15,671 nt of DNA from Ephemerocybe angulata. Its lineage: Eukaryota > Basidiomycota > Agaricomycetes > Agaricales > Psathyrellaceae. How positions within the stretch are numbered: position 1 is the stretch's first letter; the number at the start of each line of letters is the position of its first letter. Location of the stretch: contig JAACJK010000090.1 in the NCBI GenBank assembly GCA_013368325.1, positions 1 through 15,671 on the forward strand, given 5' to 3'. The translations under genes and the position numbers were made by a program. The notes under the pieces are model-generated. The model saw only the letters and a list, made by a program, of their open reading frames with translations. It was not told the origin of the DNA and did not search any database. This document shows positions 1 through 8,729 of the stretch, one piece after another.

Positions 1-23
1 GGCCTGTATTAGGTTAGAAGTGT

Positions 24-74
24 CGTGGAACGGTGAGGCTCGCATGAGTCCCCCAGATGGTACCATCCAACACC
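24..74 (+). repeat. Left copy of ~51-bp inverted repeat
   Basis: This segment matches the reverse complement of 3047-3097 at about 46 of 51 positions by eye. Both copies contain the 12-bp palindrome GATGGTACCATC beside a run of five C (five G on the other copy). Similarity may extend a few bases outward with a small gap. It could be one terminal inverted repeat of a ~3-kb DNA transposon, or one of two dispersed repeat copies in opposite orientation. I could not identify a target-site duplication. Confidence 0.75.
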
Positions 75-352
75 CAGTGTGCTGTCTCCCTCTATCGAAG
101 GCTGTAGCGAGCACGCATGTGGACATCGGTGGTGTCAATGTCGAAGTGGAGGTATAAGAGTACTGAAGCAGCCAGATCATGATGGTGAACCTAGTGATTA
201 GACGTGGTATCGGCACCAGTTCAAGGGAGCGAGTCACTTGGACGGATTTGGCTATATTTCTTTATGGGGTTATTACGTCAATCACCGAGCTTCCGCGGCG
301 CTTATAAGAGGGCGCTTAACGGGACCCTCTGGAAAATATCTTACCTCCCTCC

Positions 353-1108
353 ATGGCCTTTCGTACTGATCGATTGTCTCCTTTCGAATGCTTCGTGCTA
401 ACCATGAAGCCTTCTCAGCGCATGGTTCTGTTCGACAGCATGGCAGTTTCGGACCTGATGCAGCTTGCATCATCCTCGTCTCTTCTAAAAGAATTGACCA
501 ACATTTACAAGGATATGGTCTGGAGAGTAGACGACTTCCTTTCAACGTGGTTTCACGAGTCTCTGCAGTTTAGATGCATTTTGGGCTTTACTGGAGCGAT
601 TGTGTCGGGATCCCAGGTGATACGTTTTCTCGACAGAATGGAGCCGGCAATCTCGTCAGATTTAGATATCCTCACTAGGGTGGGCGGGTACTCTCCTTGG
701 TCAACTATCTGGAAGACGAGGGATACACGAGGGTCCAAAGGAAGCCCGGTAGGAAGGAAGACTACCCATTACTGGCGGACGTTTGCGCGCTCTCAAGCAC
801 CACCCAGTTTTGTAAAGGAGGAGGCAAAACATGGTATAGTCGAAATCTTTGACTTCGAAAAAAAGTTGTGCCGTACCCTCCAGGGCGTGGACCGTCTGAA
901 GGTTCAGGTTGTAGTCGTGGTGCAGAATCCGATTCAGCACATACTATTTTCTTATCATTCTAGTGAGCCACGTTCAATTCTTATGAACATTCAAATACTG
1001 ATGTCGTTTTTAGCGGCCGTTATGAACTATATCTGTCACGATGAGACAGTCTCAATCTTCCCCCAGCCTACATTTGCAAAACGCATTTCCTATCCTTCTA
1101 CTCGCTGA
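353..1108 (+). pseudogene. Nucleotidyltransferase-fold-like fungal protein, frameshifted
   Basis: The reading frame resembles a family of hypothetical proteins expanded in Agaricomycetes. Its region around residues 73-105 reads FRCILGFTGAIVSGS followed by SDLD. The G86-S87 then D103-x-D105 arrangement is the metal/nucleotide-binding signature shape of the nucleotidyltransferase fold. A 51-nt intron (963-1013, GTGAGC...TTTTTAG, branch-like CTGAT at 998-1002) splices to give the family-like motif HSTAVMNYI. The frame is broken. Between SDLD and about 690, next to TGGGCGGG, the expected continuation LVNYLEDEGYTRV lies in the +1 frame (open 679-852). At about 815-840 the signal returns to the original frame (GIVEIFDFEKK). 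No intron fits either break, so I call it a pseudogene or an indel-damaged gene. The true start may be ATG 353 or ATG 404; an upstream exon is possible. Biochemical function is not established. Confidence 0.6.
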
Positions 1109-2381
1109 TGCGCCTTCAGCGCGTCTACCCACTAAAAATCGCGATTTACCTTAATAAATACGCGATTCCCACTGCATATCATCTATCAAAAGACCTGCAC
1201 CAACATAAAGGGGAACGAGAGTCAGAGCCGAGCCCAGAGCTGCTGACTTAGCCTCTCTGACCTACGCGCGGGACTATGAGAAGTGGTGAGTAGCCTCAAG
1301 CGGGTAAGACCTACCTTCGCGAGACACTTGCTACTTTAAAGAGACACGCGCGGGACAACTATGGGATCGACTTGGCAAGTAACGGACATAGGCAGAGTAG
1401 TGCGTATCAATGGGAAGCCCCCTACCCATCCCTTCGTATCTCGCGAGAACACTCTCGCCACACCCAGAGTCGAGAGATCACCGTGGCATCAGTAATCGAG
1501 AGGGATTGCACCCGAGCCCCTGATAAGCGCCGGAGTATAGCTCCCGCGCGACTTGATCTTCACGAGAGGTGGCACGCCGAGAGGTCGATCACACCTCGAG
1601 ATGTTCGCAATCAGACCACCTCTCGGGAAAGTTCTGGGATCGCCGTCGGCTGAGGGAGAACTCGGTACAGGCACCCGCGTGTAACACAGGGGAAGCGGAA
1701 CCGGCACAACTTAAGCGCCCCAGGATTCCCTTGCCCGGATATCGGATGGATCATCCGCGGCTCCACTCTATCAGAGGGGAACCACAATCAGAGATAAGAA
1801 TAGGTCGTCCCACACGAGACGGGTGGCGCGGCGTGTACGAAGAAGTCGGTTGGTGGCAACGGCACAGTCTTGGGTATTTACCCGGCGCTAATTGGCCTTG
1901 AGTTCAACCTCGAGAGGTCTCCCTCCTATCTCTATGTTTCACTTGGACTGTTTCGGAATGTATCGTGATCGCATGTGTTTTTCATCTGTTTGTCTTCGAG
2001 CTTGTTTGTAAATATTCAGCATGTACTTAAGTCTCGCGAGTAGTTTAGAGAAAATCAGTTACCCCCCAGTTTTCATCTTTCAAGTCTCTAAGTCAAAGTC
2101 CAAGTCTAGCCGTCGCGCTATCTGTCTGTCTGTCTGTCTGTCTGGTCGTCGTGCCAATTGTCTTTAAGTTTTCTGTTCCTTTTGCGAAGCTCTCGAGCCT
2201 AGTGAAAGCCCTCTCGTGGTAGTGACCTCGTCCTCCCGAGACCCCACCCTCTCATCGAGAACCTATATCACCCCGAAGCGCGGTCGAGTCTAGAACTCCC
2301 CTTCAAACTTGCTAGTTGCGAGTACCTTAGAGTCGACCTAGTCCTCTAGTCCAATACATTACTTTGCCCGCTCTATCTTGA
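1109..2381. other. Unassigned stretch, no convincing gene
   Basis: Two overlapping open frames exist (1372-1653 and 1569-1901, plus strand). They are Arg/Ser-rich, end abruptly, and match no domain I recognise. From about 1905 the sequence becomes CT-rich with many short stops. It holds an AAATCGCGATTT palindrome at 1136-1147, the 11-mer ACGCGCGGGAC twice (near 1263 and 1345), and a TCTG microsatellite at 2121-2144. It may be untranslated or regulatory sequence of the element bounded by the inverted repeats, but that is inference. Confidence 0.4.
2121..2144 (+). repeat. (TCTG)6 microsatellite
   Basis: Six perfect tandem copies of the tetranucleotide TCTG lie in a CT-rich stretch without coding potential. 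About 260 bases downstream, roughly 2406-2445, is a GT-rich low-complexity run. Both are simple repeats. Confidence 0.9.
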
Positions 2382-2545
2382 GTGAGTTGCCCCTCAGCTA
2401 CCTTAGTGTGGTTGTGTGTGTGTTGTGTGTTGTGTTTGTTGTTTTGGTTAGAGGCGTGTTTGGCTCTTAGCCCCGTAGCCGCACATCATCGCGTAGACTT
2501 GGGAGACGACTGGAATCCTGCTTGGAAAGCAAAGTACGAAGCTAG

Positions 2546-2908
2546 GGGTTTCGCTTCGACTTGGAATCACTCAATCCAGAACTAACCCTCGGCAAGCGAT
2601 TCGTCAAGGATCAGTACTGCTGGGTACTTCCTCACGAAGGTGAGTAAGCCCTCCGATACTTTCCCTCGCTTTCCAACAACTGACCGTCTGCTGAAGGTGA
2701 TGACTCTCGTTTTATGAAGAAACATACAGAGCATTCTATATATGCTAGGTGTCGTGCAGAAGATATTGGGTTTGAAGTCAGTTGGTTGCCTGACTCAGGC
2801 TCAGATGAGGTCGAGACGAAGAAGGATGTGAAGAAGTATCATATGGGCATATTTGAACCAGAGGAATGGGATTACTGGTATTATTTTCCTTGGTATTTGT
2901 GGAATTAA
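2546..2908 (+). CDS. Small two-exon hypothetical ORF with Trp/Tyr-rich C-terminus, 5' end unclear
   Basis: The downstream exon (2697-2908) joins an upstream open stretch (2546-2639) through a canonical 57-nt intron, 2640-2696. That intron has GTGAGT, a CTGAC branch site and a CTGAAG end. The spliced frame reads QYCWVLPHE, then GDDSRFMKKHTEH, and ends in the aromatic tail EEWDYWYYFPWYLWN before TAA at 2906. There is no ATG upstream in frame. A TAG at 2543-2545 precedes the block, and a different frame upstream (ending about 2583) reads VDLGDDWNPAWKAKYEARGF, so the 5' part is either frameshifted or comes from an unrecognised exon. I do not recognise the family. It lies inside the inverted-repeat-bounded segment. 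Confidence 0.45.
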
Positions 2909-3046
2909 TTCTTCAAGGACGATTGCGCACTAGCTATCATGTTGTTTCTTTCTCTAGGCATTATTGTATAGTAACATTCGTTAGTCCGTATACACTCTCC
3001 TGATCATCTCATGCCGCTATTGGTGTTCCTGACGTGCTTCTCCGGT

Positions 3047-3097
3047 GTGGGATGGTACCATCTGGGGGACTCACGCGAGCCTCACTGTGCCACCGAG
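3047..3097 (-). repeat. Right copy of ~51-bp inverted repeat
   Basis: This is the reverse-complement partner of 24-74, with the same GATGGTACCATC palindrome and the flanking GTGAGGCTCGC block. The two copies face each other across about 2.97 kb. The orientation is what terminal inverted repeats would show, but I find no transposase between them. Confidence 0.75.
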
Positions 3098-3145
3098 TGA
3101 TAAATACTTCAACAGATGCTCATAATATTGAAGGCGAATATGTGC

Positions 3146-3694
3146 CTAATCAAGGACTCTAGAAATAAAGCTATGACCTAGACATTCGCTGACCTGCAGC
3201 GAATCCGCAGAATACCATAAATCATACGGACAAGTCGGCGTAGGGCGTGAGCTGAACAGTGAAGGGATATTCTGTCGGTTACTGAAACAAGCATTTGGAG
3301 ACTGTACAAACTGTTGCTGAATCGATTGGGGACGAAGTTGAAATGTTGATTGATCTTGCGTAAACCCTTGATAGTAAGGACGGGAAGGCGCGCTCCCGAC
3401 TGTGACCGCGAAGGTTTGGGGACCTACGGCTGAACAACCGGCCATGGTGGTGTAGCTGTCGTTGGTGCCATTTGTCCCCGTTTCGTATATATCGAAAGTC
3501 GTCACGTAAGGTACTTCCTGAATCGCGGGCTGGGAGGTATAAGACTCGGCCGGTTCAACAAACGTGAGGTCAGGGAAGCTGAAATTGTCCTCGTTGATGA
3601 ATGCTGGCACCTCGGTGGATCCTCCAGCTCGCGTCCGACATATACGAATTCGATGCCGTCGGCGGTCGTTGAATTCCAGTAATGAAACTTCTTC
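3146..3694 (-). CDS. C-terminal exon of a hypothetical minus-strand gene, Gln/Ser/Thr/Pro-rich
   Basis: An open frame runs from just after a TGA at 3697-3695 to the stop at 3146. The first part is basic (NDRRRHRIRICRTRAGG) and precedes an acidic/hydrophobic segment, NEDNFSFPDLTFVEPAE. The rest is rich in Q, S, T, P and Y, as in disordered C-termini of fungal regulatory proteins. An acceptor-like TTGAG lies at the 5' edge (G at 3694), so this is probably a 3' exon joined to coding sequence upstream. It overlaps another open frame on the same strand (3570-3835); which frame is used between 3570 and 3694 is unresolved. I recognise no domain. Confidence 0.4.
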   Translation of the reverse strand, partial: EEVSLLEFNDRRRHRIRICRTRAGGSTEVPAFINEDNFSFPDLTFVEPAESYTSQPAIQEVPYVTTFDIYETGTNGTNDSYTTMAGCSAVGPQTFAVTVGSAPSRPYYQGFTQDQSTFQLRPQSIQQQFVQSPNACFSNRQNIPSLFSSRPTPTCPYDLWYSADSLQVSECLGHSFISRVLD

Positions 3695-3907
3695 TCAAGG
3701 TTTCGAGATTTTCAGGGAACCGGAAGGTCAAAAGCAAATGAGTGACCGGTTGGACTTGAGGAAGTACTGTGTTGAGCGCTTTCATGAGGAAAGCGCCGTG
3801 ATCGTTCAGGTCTAGGTCTACCGTTATTGTAGCACCTGTGACGTACACGAAAAAAAGAATCAGCTCTGTGAGTCGAACCGATGGCATGTGTGGTGAGGCT
3901 GCTTACC
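3570..3907 (-). CDS. Minus-strand exon block with a canonical intron, LRR-like hydrophobic pattern
   Basis: A 71-nt intron (3906-3836) starts GTAAGC, contains CTGAT, and ends in a T-rich tract plus CACAG. The downstream exon reads ITVDLDLNDHGAFLMKALNT and then VTHLLLTFRFPENLETL. This regular leucine spacing resembles the LRR part of basidiomycete F-box proteins, a weak resemblance only. The frame ends at 3570. The phase of the exon upstream of the intron needs a further acceptor, possibly ATAG at 3983. It probably belongs to the same gene as the blocks at 3146-3694 and 3918-5109. Confidence 0.4.
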
Positions 3908-3917
3908 TTGCAGATCG

Positions 3918-5109
3918 CTAATCCCCAGACCCACGAAAAACCTGGAGGTAAACGACACACCGTCGCTTTTCGTATCTCTCTCCTATCATGTTGGCGGTTA
4001 CATTCCCTTTCCTAAGCACATGCCCTTGACTATGGAGCAAGCGTGCTGTTCCTTCTCGGGCGTGTGCCCACGGAGTAGTGACCTCGAAATGACCTGTTCC
4101 AAACAGGTCTCCGAAAAGCTTCACATTGACGAAGGTTGGCGAGAGGGGGATGTAATGTAGCGGAGAACAGGATTGGCTGACTTTGACCAGGTGGGTGTAG
4201 GGAGGGGGTGCGCCCTGAACTCTGAACCTGTCTTGGAACGAATCGTATTCGAACCAGTAGGCGACTCTATAGCAGCTTGCGGTGGACTCTGTCGCGTGTC
4301 GGTCGGTTGGATCATTCGCAACCGTGCTCGGAAGGGAATGGTCCTCTTCGTTGGGTTCTGTCACCAGCCCCTCTTCTTTCATTCTGCGGACCTCCCTGAA
4401 AATCCTACTAGATGTCGTGCTGCGGGACGTATTCATGGAGTATTTTGCTTTGAGATAAAACCACACGAAGGTGGTCCTCATGGTGGCTTGAGCACGGAAT
4501 TTGCGGCTCCATTTGTCTGGATGGCGCTCTAGAAGATAGAGAGACGCCTCAAGATATGCTACGATGGCTTGGGGGGAATGTGAACACTAGGCACTGAATA
4601 GGGCTCCTTAGGCTCACCTTCTCGTGTGGTTCTTTGCACGTCCATCGAAACGCTTCTAGCTGAGCCAGATAATCGAGAGGAGGGACAGGCAGTCTCAAGA
4701 GGCGTAGATAGGGAGGAGAAGGTGAGAGGGAGGAATCAAGAAGGCGCAGCTGTCTCCGAGTCAAAACAAACGGGATGATGGACCAAATTTGATCGACATT
4801 TGGAGCCAAAAACTGGGGTGGGGACGTATCCAAGATTAACAGCCGATTCGAGGGCCATAGGCTAAAAGAGCCTAAATTGACAGACCTATAAAGGGCAGTT
4901 TCTCCTTGCTCCCTCTCCCTTTGCAGCCTCTCATCCGTGTGCCTATCCTTCGTCTTCAGACGATCTTCAAAGCCTTTCATCTTTCCGGTTCCACCACCAG
5001 ATGTGCCCACGTCATGACTCGTTCTCCATGGAAAGTCTAGTTTGAGCCCCGGCTTGGAAAGCTTCTTACACAGGACGATAGAAATTTGCGCGTGAAGAAG
5101 AGATGACAT
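3918..5109 (-). CDS. Two-exon hypothetical protein, minus strand
   Basis: Exon one (5109-4618, 164 codons from ATG 5109) is open and phase 0. It ends at GAAG followed by a GTGAGC donor. A 70-nt intron (4617-4548, acceptor CTTGAG) restores an open frame that reads ASLYLLERHPDKWSRKF and stays open to about 3918. The first exon has a charged stretch (KTKDRHTDERLQREREQGE, residues about 53-71) followed by ALYRSVNLGS, which recalls the post-F-box LYR.V motif of basidiomycete F-box proteins. The second exon is Ser/Thr- and Arg-rich. The acceptor is GAG, not the usual YAG, so the junction is tentative. A further splice toward 3907 is likely. The function is unknown. Confidence 0.4.
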
Positions 5110-5647
5110 TTGCTCGAGGACAACAGGAAGACGCTGTGGATCTCTCGAGCCCCCCTTTTATTCTTGGAGAATGAGACGACGGTTCGAGCACTACCTTCGT
5201 TACAGCCCCAGTAAGCATTCTATCTCTGGTTTGAAGACCGTCGAAGGCACTCACTCTACGGCGATGGGGACATAGTTCCCATCTGAAAGAACGGTTTCGG
5301 GAACCGGTCGAACCATCTTCACGAGCAACGAGGTCTCGCCAAGCAGACCGACAATGGGCCACAAATCGATGAGGAAAGGAACGTACAGCTCAAGGGATCG
5401 TACCTGTCGCGGGAATAGCGGTCAACACGGTCGTCCGAAACCGAACGAAGCTGAGCATAGGTACGAACCTTGAAGATGAAACCGCTCTACAAAATGTGGT
5501 ATTGAATTAGAATGGCTATGTCCTATCTCGGCTTACTGTTCCCCGTTGTACTCAGTTATTGCTTACATTCTCACCTTTAGATCTAGAGTATCGAAATACA
5601 CGGCCGGTTCTAACGACCTGGTACACGCATAGCTGTTCAAACTCAGA
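5110..5647. other. Unresolved stretch between minus- and plus-strand genes
   Basis: A minus-strand frame open from 5362 to 5066 is Arg/Ser-rich and may include 5' coding or leader sequence of the 5109 gene. A GTAGTG donor-like site follows ACGAAG near 5195. On the plus strand a short hydrophobic frame begins at ATG 5512 (MAMSYLGLLFPVVLSY, signal-peptide-like) and stops at TAG about 60 nt later. A strong intron end (CTAAC...CGCATAG) sits at about 5605-5630. These look like fragments of small exons that I could not join into a model. Confidence 0.3.
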
Positions 5648-5912
5648 GTAAGCTCCAGACTGTACTTTCCAGAGTGAAAAAACTCAACTTGAATTATAGG
5701 TCGACGGACATGAACCAAGAAGACGAAGTGCAAGTCGTCCTAAACCGCGCGATACCTCAACATCCGTGTCCTTGAAGGCCACATCAGGACAAGGGACTGT
5801 CCTGGCTGAGGACTACCTCGAGGCCTAGGAGATTTCAGCATTGGCAAATGGCTTAGCTGCACTGAGCCTGCATACCTTCATAATTCCCGATGAAACAGAA
5901 GAAGACGAATAA
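5648..5912 (+). pseudogene. Plus-strand gene fragment with in-frame stop codons
   Basis: A canonical 52-nt intron (5648-5699, GTAAGC...ATTATAG) is followed by an open frame reading VDGHEPRRRSASRPKPRD and ending AEDYLEA before TAG at 5826-5828. The same frame then continues with protein-like EISALANGLAALSLHTF and PDETEEDE to TAA 5910-5912. After that it reads YRDRAIVQALKRIKAWF before another TAG. Amino-acid-like composition across three stops in one frame suggests a gene that has acquired nonsense mutations. An intron that skips them is not obvious. I do not recognise the protein. Confidence 0.35.
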
Positions 5913-6620
5913 TACCGCGACAGAGCCATCGTACAAGCACTGAAACGCATAAAAGCATGGTTCTAGAGAACCTCCAAAACAATGCTTCTCAGAAGAGCAA
6001 CACGTCGCCGTCGTTCTGTCGAGCCTTCGCAACTTTCTGTGTACCATCGCCTGGACTCCGAATATGTTGTCTCTCGCCGACGGCCCCACCACCACTCAAC
6101 TTGCCCGACAGCCCGTTCTCAAGTTGCCCTGGTAATCGCGTTTGATTCTTTTCCTAGAGAGGATTTGGATTCCTTTCCAGCGGTCTTCGACGAGGGATGC
6201 GTTTTCCGGATGGTCGTCTCTGGTTGGTCTATTCGACCATGGTCAGATTCTGTCACTGATAGACTCTCTGGAATCGAGATCGACCACTGGTCTCGAACTG
6301 CACTCCTGTCTGTGGAAGCACCTCAACGCTCAGTCTAGGAAAATACAGTACTGGATCCACGTACTTCTTCGACACGCCCGTACTTGGATGCTACATCTCG
6401 AGGATGCCTCTATGTGATGACCACCATAGAAGAGGTGCATCGGTCGCAACGAACTCCCGCACAGACCTCCACTCGCCAAAGGGTATGATATGCGGCGCGA
6501 TTGTAGTGGTTTATGCGACAAGCTCGACCTATCCCTTTCATCAGACCGATCTCTTTCTTTCACAAGGAAATGTGACGCACCTGAGACACAGTTCAACGAC
6601 GCAGCCGGAGAACGGCACAC
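5913..6620. other. Overlapping short open frames, no gene model
   Basis: Three plus frames and one minus frame stay open for 60-120 codons over the same bases (for example 5982-6338 and 6142-6417, plus). None shows a recognisable domain or a convincing splice pair that orders them. It could be the continuing decayed 3' part of the 5648-5912 gene plus upstream sequence of the tandem repeat. I report nothing firmer. Confidence 0.3.
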
Positions 6621-6933
6621 ACTTGCCAAAAAGCGGGGGTGATGCGACCGAAGGAGTGGGCAGGTCTCATACGATGCCGGGAATCACTTTCTAGTCGGCC
6701 ACACCTTCGCGGAAAGTCAACGACGCGGATAGGGAGGAGCCCGAGCAGGATCGAAGTTGACTATGGGAGTTGTGGAAGGAAGGATCATCCAGGGGTCCTA
6801 GAGACGGATGAATCAGCTTTGGTGTGGACAGCAGGAGACAGACCAGACCACCCAAGTACTGGAATCGTACCCTAGCCAGGATCGTACACAAAAGAGTGGC
6901 ATTATATGCCTGAAACCCCTGTCGGTCCGAACT
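6621..6933 (+). repeat. Tandem duplication, copy 1 (~313 bp)
   Basis: This unit starts ACTTGCCAAAAAGCGGG and is repeated directly in 6934-7240 with roughly 85% identity by eye and only single-base indels. Shared landmarks include CGACCGAAGGAGTGGGC, GGTCCTAGAGACGGATGAATC and TACCCTAGCCAGGATCGT. Near its 3' end it holds ATGCCTGAAACCCCTGTCGG at 6906-6925, which matches the start of the gene at 7217. Here the frame stops after nine codons (MPETPVGPN) because the second copy begins. Confidence 0.85.
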
Positions 6934-7240
6934 GACTTGCAAAAAGCGGGAGTAGTGCGACCGAAGGAGTGGGCGGGTCTCGTATGGTGCCGCGAATCGC
7001 TTTCTAGACGGCTACATCTCGCGGAAACCGACGACGCGGATCAGGAGGTGCCGAGCAGGATAGAAGTCGGCCATGGGGGTGGTGGAAGGAAGTATCATCG
7101 GGGGGTCCTAGAGACGGATGAATCAACTTCGGTGTGGACTGCAGGAGACGCACCGGACCACCCAGGTATTGGAATAGTACCCTAGCCAGGATCGTGCACA
7201 AAGGAGTGGCGTACCTATGCCTGAAACACCTGTCGGCCCC
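6934..7240 (+). repeat. Tandem duplication, copy 2 (~307 bp)
   Basis: This is the second direct copy, abutting copy 1. Differences are scattered substitutions, suggesting an old duplication. The copy ends over the first codons of the plus-strand gene that starts at ATG 7217, so the unit covers that gene's upstream region plus about eight codons. Either copy might supply promoter function; no clear TATA box is seen in it. Confidence 0.85.
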
Positions 7241-8263
7241 TCTATGGAGCTACCACCATGGCTCTCTATGCCGAATAGCGAGAACGAGAAGGAGAGGCGC
7301 AATCCAGGGATCGATGGCATGTCCTGTGTTGAGATACAACTGCTGATATCTCAGAATGAGCTGTGCCCACTGAGTCGAAAGCGTCGGGTATGCTGTCACT
7401 CCAACCATCCCTTCGGTCGTCCAGGTGGCCATCCTCTCGGTATACTCCCATTGTCCTTTCCCTCTTCGTTCTCGTCTGTAGCTTCCTTCCAGCCCGCCCT
7501 CATACGAGCTATCTTCATCAACATATGATTCAAAGGGCATCGACCTAGTAAGTCATTGGCAATCCAGAGCCCAGAGGACGGAGCTGATGTCGAACAATGC
7601 GAGGATACCCGAGTGAATGGATGGATTATCCATTTCACAGGTCGATGGCAGACGACATCTCGAAAGACGTTCCTTGTTGTTGCCATTCGGGACGGGTAGT
7701 CCTCTGTTGAGCCTAGAATGCTTTGTTGAACCCAGCATGCTTTGCGATGTCCCCCCATCTTCTCCGGCGATCCTGTGCATTCCCCTCGGTTCAGACACCA
7801 GTCCTCCCACTCGTTTCCTTCTTTCCTGTTTCCCCAGCCGTTCTCTATCCAAGACATCCACCAGCCCGTCCCCTGACAGAGCATATCCAATATGTACGTG
7901 GAAGGGGAGGTCGGTGGGTTGGGCGAAGTTGGTACGGTAGTTCAATGGCTGAACTATATTGAGATGAATCGTACCTGTTAGAGCTATCGGAGAGGAGGCG
8001 AGCTAATTGTACCTTTGGTGAAGACCAGACGTCGTTTGCTTTCTACCCAACCCGACGACCCATTCTAACCTCCACAACAGTCCTCGAGTTCGGTCTCCCC
8101 AGACGCAGACCTGCCTCCTGTGAAAGAGTTTTGGAGATACAATCCACTGTCGCTCCTTTCAGCTTTTGAAGAGGGTTTCAGAGGAGCCAAGAAGGCAAGA
8201 GGTGCGACGACGGTGCTAGTACAAGACGAGAATGCCATCAGAACATCCCAGTGGGCACGATAA
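7217..8263 (+). CDS. Multi-exon hypothetical protein, plus strand
   Basis: Exon 1 (7217-7387, MPETPVGPSMELPPWLSM, 57 codons) ends at a GTATGC donor. A 94-nt pyrimidine-rich intron (7388-7481, ...CTGTAG) leads to exon 2 (7482-7547, LPSSPPSYELSSSTYDS), which ends phase 0 at a canonical GTAAGT. A third exon begins after CATTTCACAG at 7641 (VDGRRHLERRSLLLPFG); its end is unresolved. A fourth (7880-7970, SISNMYVEGEVGGLGEV) ends at GTACCT. The last exon runs from 8103, or from 8081 after CTAAC...CAACAG, to TAA 8261-8263. It reads LPPVKEFWRYNPLSLLSAF and then EEGFRGAKKARG. Exons are colinear and in compatible phase except at the exon 3/4 join. I recognise no domain. The start codon is preceded by the tandem duplication. 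Confidence 0.5.
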
Positions 8264-8729
8264 TGTCGAGAATTGTTCGGGCCGGCACCACACGGAACCT
8301 CTCTCTTTCCCTTTCAACTGGCGTCTGCATCGTTGTCTTCGACATTTAAAGTCCATTCTTTTTAATTTCTTATGCAAACGGATGACCGAAGTAACCTCAA
8401 GAATGCCTGACTATGACTCGCGCCGTGACCACGATTCGGCTGGGTCACCTTCCAACATTCGTACAGCTAAGCACTTTGCGATACTGTATTGAAATAATAG
8501 TTAACTCATGACAGCAACAGATTTGCTCTGGTTAGTCCTCGGTAGAGGACAAGCTACATGGATCGTTGCATCCCTGCTTTGCATTGGACCATTCGGAAAA
8601 GAGAGATGTGATTTCAGTTCCCAAACGTGTGTATATCCATGAACATATCGCAGCGACAGCCCCGCGTATACAATACATTACTACTGAAAAGGTGTAAAGG
8701 TCTCCCAGCAACACTTCAAACAGTATTCT
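8264..8729. other. Intergenic, convergent 3' ends
   Basis: This stretch separates the 3' end of the plus-strand 7217-8263 gene from the 3' end of the minus-strand 8730-9669 gene. It is relatively AT-rich in the middle (near 8345-8375 and 8485-8510). Short open frames on both strands show nothing gene-like. It probably holds both 3' untranslated regions. Confidence 0.5.

Noticed and set aside
1372..1901. Two Arg/Ser-rich overlapping ORFs as a retrotransposon Gag
   Set aside because: No zinc knuckle, protease or polymerase follows, no long terminal repeats flank them, and the two frames overlap without a clear best choice.
4490..4548. HPDK in the minus-strand exon as a DnaJ J-domain
   Set aside because: The surrounding residues lack the J-domain helices, and the tetrapeptide alone is easily found by chance.
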